Of a DNA stretch of 5,194 nucleotides, positions 1 through 5,194 are shown one piece after another; the first letter of the stretch is position 1, and each line of letters opens with the position of its first letter. The DNA lies in assembly GCA_964444795.1 (NCBI GenBank), contig CAYUIQ010000376.1, positions 1-5,194 of the forward strand, read 5' to 3'. This DNA is from JABMRP01 sp964444795. GTDB taxonomy: Bacteria > Planctomycetota > Planctomycetia > Pirellulales > Thermoguttaceae. The notes under the pieces are model-generated. The model was given only the letters and a program-made list of their open reading frames with translations. It had not been told where the DNA came from and searched no databases. The translations under genes and the position numbers were made by a program.

Positions 1-15
1 CCAGAGCCACGTTTT

Positions 16-42
16 CTGGGGGCTCGCTGCGCTCGACCCCAG
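16..42. repeat. Inverted repeat CTGGGG / CCCCAG
   Basis: Arms ctgggg (16-21) and ccccag (37-42) are perfectly complementary around a 15-base GC-rich centre. There is no T-tract after the second arm, so it is not a standard intrinsic terminator. It could be the 3' hairpin of a gene to the left, or part of a dispersed intergenic repeat; the sequence alone does not decide. Confidence 0.5.
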
Positions 43-60
43 GCACCCTCCACCAATCGC

Positions 61-77
61 CTCCTTTTCAACGGGCT
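61..77 (-). repeat. Short dispersed repeat, copy A
   Basis: The 17 bases ctccttttcaacgggct are the reverse complement of 4565-4582, apart from one base in the A/T run (four T here, five A there). The two copies are about 4.5 kb apart in opposite orientation and both are noncoding, which suggests an interspersed intergenic repeat. No target-site duplication is apparent beside either copy. Confidence 0.5.
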
Positions 78-113
78 ATCCTACACCCTCCCGATGTTCG
101 TCGTACGAAACAC

Positions 114-2018
114 ATGATTCTCCTGGAAGTCGAAGGCCTGCGAAAGCATTTTGGCCCCGAGCCGGTATTGGACGGGGTGACGCTCGATGTGCGCCCCGAG
201 CACAAGATCGGTCTGGTCGGCCCCAATGGGTGTGGCAAGACGACGCTGATGCAAATCCTGGCCGGGCGTGGGGACGCGGATGCCGGAACCGTTCGATGCC
301 ACGGGACCACGCGCATCGGCTACCTCGAGCAACAGCCCGAGATCGCCGCCGGACGCACGCTTTGGGAGGAAGCCGAGGATGCACTGGTCCATCTGGTCGA
401 CATGGCCCGACAGGCCGAAGAGGCGGCTCATGCGATGAGCCAGGCCGACGATCCGGCCGAACGCCGCCGTCTGGCCTCGCGATACGACCACCTGCAACAC
501 GAGCTGCATCGCCACGACGCCTACCACCTCGATCACAAGATCGAACGGGTGCTCGCCGGGCTCCGTTTCACACCCGACGTACACAAACAGCCGGTCGATT
601 CGCTCAGCGGAGGCGAGCAGAACCGGCTGATGTTGGCCAAGCTGTTGTTGGCCGAGCCGGATCTCATGCTCCTGGACGAACCCTCAAACCACCTCGACGT
701 CGGCGCTACCGAGTGGCTCGAAGACTATCTGGCCGAGACGTCCGCCGCGCTGATCGTGGTAAGCCACGACCGTTACTTTCTCGACAAGGTGACCAACCGC
801 ACCCTGGAGCTTTTTCGCGGCACGGTCGATTCCTACCCGGGCAACTTCTCGGCCTATTGGCGTCAGAAGGCCGAGCGGTTGGAGGTCGAGCGGCGGACCT
901 ACGAAAAGCAGCAGTTGGAAATCGCCAAGGCCGAGGACTTTATCCGCCGCAATCGTTACGGCATGAAACACGCGCAAGCCGAGGACCGGCGGAAGAAGCT
1001 AGCCCGAATCGTGCCGGTCGAACCGCCCCGGGAAATCACCATTCCGCCGATGGCCTTCGCCGAGGTCGACCGCAGCGGCGATATCGTGCTCCGCGCCGAG
1101 CGTCTTGCCAAGGCATACGACCGGCCGCTGTTTGCCGATCTGGAGGTCGACGTCGAGCGCGGTCAGCGATGGGCCGTGATGGGCCCCAACGGCTCGGGCA
1201 AGACGACCCTCTTGCGCTGTCTGCTGGGGCAGATCGAAGCCGACCGGGGACAGGCCACGATCGGCCACGGCGTCGAGGTCGGATACTTCGATCAGCAACT
1301 GGCCGCCCTGGACGACGCCGAGGACGTGGTCGACGCGATTCGGCCCGAGGGTCGAGAGTTTCTCTTCCAACAGCGCCGCGACCTGCTGGCCCGGTTCGGG
1401 CTCGTCGGCGATACGGCCTCGCGCAAAGTTGCCCAACTCAGCGGCGGCGAACGCTGCCGGGCGGCACTGGCTCGGCTGGCCGCCGCCGGGGCCAATCTGC
1501 TGGTGCTCGACGAACCGACCAACCACCTCGACCTCTGGGCACGCGACGCCCTGGAACACGCCTTGGGCCAGTTCAACGGCACCGTGCTGATGGTCAGCCA
1601 CGATCGCTACTTCGTCGATCGTGTCGCCGACCACTTGCTGGTGCTCGACGACGGTCGGGTGCGTGTCTTCGAGGGAAACTACTCCTCGTACCTGCATCTG
1701 GCCAATCAGCGGTCGATCGAGACGCCCGGCGCGAAAGAAGCGTCCAAGAAACGCGCCGCGCAGCCGGCCAAAGCGAACAACTCGGCCCAGTCCGGTCGGG
1801 CCAAACGCCGTTTCCCCTATCGCAAGACGGCGGAAATCGAAGCCGATATTCACCAGCGAGAAGCCCGCATCGAGGAACTCCACCGCCTGTTGGGTCTGCC
1901 CGAGACTCACCGCGACGGCGCGGAGGTACGGAAGCTCAAGATCGAGGTCCAGCACCAGACCGAAGCGGTCGCGGAGCTGTACGAGCATTGGGAAGAGGCG
2001 GCCGAACTGAATTGGTAG
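114..2018 (+). CDS. ABC-F family ATPase, Uup-like
   Basis: A soluble, 634-residue tandem ABC ATPase with no membrane segment. The first ABC domain has Walker A GPNGCGKTT (36-44), signature LSGGEQNR (164-171), Walker B ending LLDEPSNHLD (catalytic E189) and the SHDR switch (217-220). The second has GPNGSGKTT (357-365), LSGGERCR (442-449), LLVLDEPTNHLD (E467) and SHDR (495-498). The charged helical stretch between them, about 245-310, is the interdomain linker that in known ABC-F proteins reaches the ribosomal P/E-site region. A basic, low-complexity stretch (540-568) leads to a C-terminal coiled coil (570-634) like that of Uup. Both sites look active. By family knowledge it should act on translating ribosomes, either relieving stalls or giving antibiotic tolerance; which of these cannot be read here. 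The ATG at 114 is chosen because MILLEVEGLRKHFG begins the ABC fold directly; no Shine-Dalgarno sequence precedes it. Confidence 0.95.
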   Translation: MILLEVEGLRKHFGPEPVLDGVTLDVRPEHKIGLVGPNGCGKTTLMQILAGRGDADAGTVRCHGTTRIGYLEQQPEIAAGRTLWEEAEDALVHLVDMARQAEEAAHAMSQADDPAERRRLASRYDHLQHELHRHDAYHLDHKIERVLAGLRFTPDVHKQPVDSLSGGEQNRLMLAKLLLAEPDLMLLDEPSNHLDVGATEWLEDYLAETSAALIVVSHDRYFLDKVTNRTLELFRGTVDSYPGNFSAYWRQKAERLEVERRTYEKQQLEIAKAEDFIRRNRYGMKHAQAEDRRKKLARIVPVEPPREITIPPMAFAEVDRSGDIVLRAERLAKAYDRPLFADLEVDVERGQRWAVMGPNGSGKTTLLRCLLGQIEADRGQATIGHGVEVGYFDQQLAALDDAEDVVDAIRPEGREFLFQQRRDLLARFGLVGDTASRKVAQLSGGERCRAALARLAAAGANLLVLDEPTNHLDLWARDALEHALGQFNGTVLMVSHDRYFVDRVADHLLVLDDGRVRVFEGNYSSYLHLANQRSIETPGAKEASKKRAAQPAKANNSAQSGRAKRRFPYRKTAEIEADIHQREARIEELHRLLGLPETHRDGAEVRKLKIEVQHQTEAVAELYEHWEEAAELNW

Positions 2019-2122
2019 AAGAATCGGCGGCGCCCGAAAAACCACTCCAAACCGCTTTTCTATCCCAATACGAACGACCATCACCGCTCCAGACATGCCT
2101 TCTGCCGACGCGATCCGCCTGG

Positions 2123-2155
2123 CGTAACCTAGTGTTACGGGGAAGCAGAGCCGTA
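2123..2155 (+). promoter_or_regulatory. Two mutually exclusive stems in the 5' leader
   Basis: cgtaac (2123-2128) pairs perfectly with gttacg (2134-2139) around a 5-base loop. tacgg (2136-2140) can instead pair with ccgta (2151-2155) around a 10-base loop. Both stems use 2136-2139, so only one can form at a time. They end 14 bases before the GTG at 2170. The first arm pair could equally be a dyad operator. The stems are short, so regulatory function is a guess. Confidence 0.25.
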
Positions 2156-2157
2156 GC

Positions 2158-2162
2158 GAGGG
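2158..2162 (+). promoter_or_regulatory. Ribosome binding site for the GTG start at 2170
   Basis: GAGGG lies 7 bases before the GTG at 2170, normal Shine-Dalgarno spacing. It supports the GTG over the first internal ATG (2263), which would remove the N-terminal hydrophobic anchor. A second GTG at 2173 is also possible. Confidence 0.5.
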
Positions 2163-2169
2163 CCTTATC

Positions 2170-3609
2170 GTGGTGCAGGCATTTTATACGTTCATCGTCG
2201 CCGTGCTGAATCTCTGGCTGGGATTTGCCGTGGCCGTCTGTCTTGCGCGACGGTACAAGTCGATGCCCCACTCCCAAGACGATGGTTGGGCGGAGGTCGA
2301 CGCCTGGGCGAGGGTCGGGGGGCTATCGGACAAGGAAACGGCGGACGAGAAAACGGCGGACGAGAAAGGCGCGGACGAGGAAGACGCGGACGAGGAAGCA
2401 TGGTTCGATGCCCTGGCAGCCAACGGGTTTGCCGATCTTCCAAGTGACGAGGCGCCGAACGAGGAGTCGGCTCTCGACGTACCGCCGAAAATGGATCCGG
2501 ACGAAGCCGATTCGGAAACGCCCGGCGATGCCCTCCCGCCAGACGACACCCTCTCCCATGATCCGGCCGCCAACATCGCTCGGGAGCGGAGCGAGAACGA
2601 ACTCTCGGTGGAAGACTTCCAGCAGGCAATCGAGCAATACGGCGGGAAAGTTACGGAGATCGACGGCCAGTTGCGCCGCCTCGCCGAGTCACCCGACCCC
2701 GGCGAACTGAAGTCTTGCTTCAACGAACTCTCCGAAGTCAACTCCGATTACTCCGAACGACAACAGGCTGCCTACGAGCGATTGGAGGAGCACCGCAAGG
2801 AGACTGAGCACTTCGATTCGCTGCACGACGACATCCGGACAGCCATGGCCCGCGCGGTCGATCGTATCGATGCCATCGCCGAAACCCTCGATTCGATCGA
2901 CGATGATGACGACGGTAACCTGGACCAAACCCGTGAAGCGGTGGCCGAGCAGACGACCGGCCTGATCGACGCCAACCACCGCACGCGCGACGTGCTGACT
3001 GAAACCTTGACCGCGATCGCGAGTATGGAAGGCTGGCTGGACGAAATGGGAGGTGAGGATCAGCGGGATTCGCTGACCGGGCTTTCCGATCTGGCTTCGC
3101 TGCACCGCAAGCTGTCCGAACACTGGCGACGCGACCCGCATCGGACCCGATCCATGGCCATGGCTTTGATCGACGTCGACGAGTTCGCCCGCGTCAACGC
3201 GAAATTCGGAACTCCCGTGGGAGATCGCGTGCTCGGTAGTCTGGGGAAGTTCCTGGCCGCTGAAATGCGAGAGCACGGCGGCGCCTTTCGTGTCGCGGGA
3301 GAGACATTTGCCCTGTTCTTTTCAGAAAGTGACCTTCGCTTTGCCACCGACGTCGCCGAACGCATTCGCCAATCGCTGGAACTGACTTCCTTCCAGTACC
3401 ATGATTCGCAGTTCCGTGTGACCGTCAGTTGCGGAGTGACTGAAGCCCAAGCGGATGATTCACTGGAATCGCTCATCTCTCGATTGAAAACGACCGTGCA
3501 TGAAGCAAAACGCTACGGACGCAACCGCACTTTTCTCCACGACGGGAAATTCCCCACTCCCGTCGTGCCTCCCAACGTGCCGCTGGAAGAACGACAGGTC
3601 GCCGTCTGA
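2170..3609 (+). CDS. Membrane-anchored degenerate GGDEF-domain protein
   Basis: The 479-residue product starts with one hydrophobic segment (about 5-26) followed by RRYK, suggesting a membrane anchor with the rest in the cytoplasm. Residues 41-130 are very acidic and include the repeats ADEKT/ADEKG/ADEED/ADEEA. Residues 145-297 look helical, probably coiled coil. A GGDEF fold fills about 298-458: DSLTGL (300-305), IDVDEF (334-339) with metal-ligand position D335, N343 and D352 at the guanine-binding positions, and EAKRYGRNR (445-453). The signature is AGETF (376-380): the third-position acidic residue is kept, but the nearly invariant fourth Glu is Thr. The inhibitory RxxD site reads REHG (367-370), so it is lost. 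Other conserved positions have also drifted (FARVNAKFGTPVGD for the usual FKxINDxxGHxxGD). The fold is clear; diguanylate cyclase activity is doubtful. It may bind GTP or act as a signalling scaffold. No EAL, PAS or receiver domain is seen. Confidence 0.88.
   Translation: MVQAFYTFIVAVLNLWLGFAVAVCLARRYKSMPHSQDDGWAEVDAWARVGGLSDKETADEKTADEKGADEEDADEEAWFDALAANGFADLPSDEAPNEESALDVPPKMDPDEADSETPGDALPPDDTLSHDPAANIARERSENELSVEDFQQAIEQYGGKVTEIDGQLRRLAESPDPGELKSCFNELSEVNSDYSERQQAAYERLEEHRKETEHFDSLHDDIRTAMARAVDRIDAIAETLDSIDDDDDGNLDQTREAVAEQTTGLIDANHRTRDVLTETLTAIASMEGWLDEMGGEDQRDSLTGLSDLASLHRKLSEHWRRDPHRTRSMAMALIDVDEFARVNAKFGTPVGDRVLGSLGKFLAAEMREHGGAFRVAGETFALFFSESDLRFATDVAERIRQSLELTSFQYHDSQFRVTVSCGVTEAQADDSLESLISRLKTTVHEAKRYGRNRTFLHDGKFPTPVVPPNVPLEERQVAV
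2341..2400 (+). repeat. 15-bp tandem repeat, four copies, inside the GGDEF gene
   Basis: Four in-frame units begin at 2341, 2356, 2371 and 2386, each starting gcggacga, with the first two continuing gaaa and the last two ggaa. They encode ADEKT, ADEKG, ADEED and ADEEA. The unit length is a multiple of three, so copy-number change would lengthen or shorten the acidic linker without shifting frame. Confidence 0.9.
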
Positions 3610-3672
3610 CGCGTACCTGGTCGCCGTTGCCGGGAGTAGGCACGCTTCACACGGATAAACCTGACGGCCGAT

Positions 3673-3687
3673 GCGGATACCCTCCGC
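3673..3687 (+). other. Small hairpin downstream of the GGDEF gene
   Basis: gcgga (3673-3677) and tccgc (3683-3687) form a perfect 5-bp stem with a 5-base loop, 64 bases after the GGDEF stop codon. No T-run follows, so it is at best a weak or Rho-assisted termination site. Confidence 0.25.
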
Positions 3688-3729
3688 GAATCCTCAGCAT
3701 GGCGGTCACCACCCCACCGACTCGCGGGA

Positions 3730-3756
3730 TTGACTCGGCAGGTAGAACGGTATGAT
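3730..3756 (+). promoter_or_regulatory. Sigma70-type promoter candidate for the ferredoxin gene
   Basis: TTGACT (3730-3735, five of six matches to the -35 consensus) and TATGAT (3751-3756, five of six to the -10 consensus) are separated by 15 bases, shorter than the usual 16-18. Transcription would start near 3763 and leave a leader of about 40 bases before the ATG at 3805. No clear FNR-type palindrome is present. Confidence 0.45.
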
Positions 3757-3804
3757 TAGTAGCGGGAACAAACCGACTTTTATAGACATCGCGAGCAATA
3801 GACC

Positions 3805-4563
3805 ATGGTTCAACGAAGAATCATCCAAATCGATGAGGGGAAATGCACGGGATGCGGCGTGTGTGTTCCGTCATGTGCCGAAGGGGCAATCCAGATTGTC
3901 GACGGAAAAGCACGCGTGATCTCCGACGCTCATTGCGACGGCCTGGGCGCCTGTCTGGGCGAGTGTCCGGAAGGAGCGCTGGAGATTATCGAGCGAGAAG
4001 CCGACGCCTTCGACGAGGAACTGGTGCAACAGCATCTCGCCGCGCGGCAATCCGTCGCGCCGGGTCCGTCCGCCCCCTCACCCCCGGCCGGTTGCCCCGG
4101 CTCAAGAGTCCAACTCGTCGACGTGCAAGGAAGCATGGCCAGCGCCGACGGCCCGTCGACTCGGCCCGCAACCGATCCCCAGCATCCCTCCCAACTGCGC
4201 CACTGGCCCGTCCAACTGCCTCTGGTCCCGGCCGGCGCGCCGTTCTTCCAAGACGCCGATCTGCTGCTGACCGCCACATGCGTGCCGTTCGCCCATGCCA
4301 ATTTTCATGAGCGATTCTTGAGCCAGCGGGCCGTGGTTATTGGCTGCCCGAAGCTCGACGACGCCGGAGCCCATCTCGAGAAACTCACGCAGATCCTTCG
4401 CTCGGGCGCGCCGAAGAGCCTGACCGTGGTTCACATGGAAGTGCCCTGCTGCACCGCCCTGGTGCGAATCGCGCAGGCGGCGATCGCCGCATCGGGGCGA
4501 GACATGCCCCTGGGACGGATCAAGATTTCCGTTCGCGGCGACGTGCTCGAAGAGACGGCCTAA
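3805..4563 (+). CDS. Ferredoxin-like iron-sulfur protein with Cys-rich C-terminal extension
   Basis: The first 65 residues of this 252-residue protein form a two-cluster bacterial ferredoxin domain. Motif one is complete: C14, C17, C20 and C24 (CTGCGVCVPSC). Motif two reads CDGLGACLGECP (C44, C50, C54), with Leu47 where the second Cys is expected, so one cluster has only three Cys ligands. A Pro/Ala/Ser-rich linker (84-96) precedes CPGSR (97-101) and a variable stretch. A C-terminal region (about 134-252) carries TATCVPFAHANFH (C159), GCPKLDD (C181) and MEVPCC (C215, C216). I recognise this as a family of standalone iron-sulfur proteins common in anaerobes, where CDGLGAC is typical; its reaction is not established to my knowledge. 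Electron transfer with an extra metal or redox site in the C-terminal part is my inference. There is no signal peptide, so it is cytoplasmic. The ATG at 3805 has only a weak upstream purine stretch (gcgag, 3791-3795). Confidence 0.88.
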   Translation: MVQRRIIQIDEGKCTGCGVCVPSCAEGAIQIVDGKARVISDAHCDGLGACLGECPEGALEIIEREADAFDEELVQQHLAARQSVAPGPSAPSPPAGCPGSRVQLVDVQGSMASADGPSTRPATDPQHPSQLRHWPVQLPLVPAGAPFFQDADLLLTATCVPFAHANFHERFLSQRAVVIGCPKLDDAGAHLEKLTQILRSGAPKSLTVVHMEVPCCTALVRIAQAAIAASGRDMPLGRIKISVRGDVLEETA

Positions 4564-4601
4564 CAGCCCGTTGAAAAAGGAGACGGGCACCCCGGGCTGT
4601 T
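4562..4601 (+). terminator. Hairpin at the end of the ferredoxin gene, possible terminator
   Basis: aacagcccg (4562-4570) pairs perfectly over 9 bp with cgggctgtt (4593-4601) around a 22-base loop, and the first arm includes the last two bases of the TAA stop. An alternative stem uses gcccgt (4566-4571) with acgggc (4583-4588). No T-run follows, so this is not a canonical intrinsic terminator. It may end the transcript with a factor, stabilise its 3' end, or simply be an intergenic repeat. Confidence 0.35.
4565..4582 (+). repeat. Short dispersed repeat, copy B
   Basis: The 18 bases agcccgttgaaaaaggag are the inverted counterpart of 61-77 with one extra A. The copy lies directly after the ferredoxin stop codon and forms one arm and part of the loop of the local hairpin. 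Confidence 0.5.
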
Positions 4602-4697
4602 GCACTCCGTCGGCCTAGCCGATATCGTGAACACCGGCCGTCACGACCGCGCCGGGACGCAAGTGCCTGGGCGAAACCTATCCGAAAGAACGAGCCC

Positions 4698-5194
<497 letters not shown>

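Larger units (their letters stand above)
1..113. other. Noncoding upstream region with short repeats
   Basis: I see no convincing coding sequence between the left edge and the ABC-F start codon. The stretch holds an imperfect hairpin-forming repeat (16-42) and a short repeat (61-77) that recurs inverted at 4565-4582. No clear promoter hexamer pair and no Shine-Dalgarno sequence is visible before the ATG at 114. An upstream gene may end just outside the window. Confidence 0.6.
3610..3804. other. Intergenic region between GGDEF and ferredoxin genes
   Basis: This 195-base gap has no convincing ORF. It contains a small hairpin (3673-3687) and, closer to the ferredoxin gene, a promoter candidate (3730-3756). 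The final 50 bases are more AT-rich than the surroundings, as expected of a promoter and leader. Confidence 0.6.

Noticed and set aside
999..2096. A 365-codon minus-strand open frame antisense to the ABC-F gene
   Set aside because: It mirrors the codon pattern of the real gene and shows no recognisable domain; the other minus-strand frames in the window look the same.
230..2209. A 659-codon + strand open frame overlapping the ABC-F gene and reaching into the GGDEF gene
   Set aside because: Its translation is Arg/Gly/Pro-rich low-complexity sequence with no motifs, while the ABC-F frame carries every expected ATPase motif. It is an artefact of high GC content.
2341..2400. Possible CRISPR-like array
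   Set aside because: The 15-bp units are directly adjacent without spacers and encode an in-frame acidic repeat.
114..4563. The three complete genes as one operon or functional system
   Set aside because: The gaps are 151 and 195 bases with hairpin and promoter candidates in them, and the products have unrelated roles.
61..4582. A transposon bounded by the inverted repeat pair
   Set aside because: No transposase gene, no target-site duplication and housekeeping-like contents; a dispersed intergenic repeat explains the pair better.
4600..4628. Possible promoter for the TolB-like gene: TTGCAC (4600-4605) and TATCGT (4623-4628) with 17-base spacing, with a small dyad tcggc/gccga between them
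   Set aside because: Only three and four of six consensus matches, and the -35 overlaps the gene-end hairpin. The spacing is good, but the match is too weak to annotate.

Overview
The window is a GC-rich bacterial chromosomal segment with three complete genes and the start of a fourth, all on the + strand. The protein set suggests Planctomycetota, probably a Pirellulales-like lineage: an ABC-F ATPase, a membrane-anchored degenerate GGDEF protein with an acidic linker, a two-cluster ferredoxin with a Cys-rich C-terminal extension, and an exported TolB-type propeller protein. Loose gene packing and short inverted repeats between genes fit that lineage. The assignment is inferred from protein style; no rRNA or other marker gene is present.

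Layout. Bases 1-113 are noncoding and hold an inverted repeat (16-42) and a short repeat copy (61-77). Bases 114-2018 encode a full-length ABC-F ATPase with both nucleotide-binding sites intact and a Uup-like C-terminal coiled coil. The 151-base gap after it holds two mutually exclusive small stems just before a GTG-started gene at 2170-3609. That gene encodes an N-terminal membrane anchor, an acidic tail built partly from a 15-bp tandem repeat, a long helical region and a GGDEF-fold domain whose signature reads AGETF. The next 195-base gap holds a small hairpin and a good sigma70-type promoter candidate (3730-3756). Bases 3805-4563 encode a ferredoxin-like iron-sulfur protein. Its stop codon lies in a 9-bp inverted repeat that includes a second, oppositely oriented copy of the repeat at 61-77. 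From 4698 to the right edge runs the 5' part of a gene for an exported TolB/PD40 beta-propeller protein.

The gaps (151, 195 and 134 bases), and the promoter and hairpin candidates in them, argue for mostly independent transcription units, and nothing ties the four products to one pathway. The ABC-F protein should act on ribosomes, the GGDEF protein in membrane-linked signalling or scaffolding, the ferredoxin in low-potential electron transfer or metal handling, and the propeller protein outside the cytoplasm. I did not find a clear new multi-gene system. The points most worth a second look are the degenerate GGDEF domain, the Cys-rich extension and missing cluster ligand of the ferredoxin, and the inverted repeat pair flanking the three complete genes.
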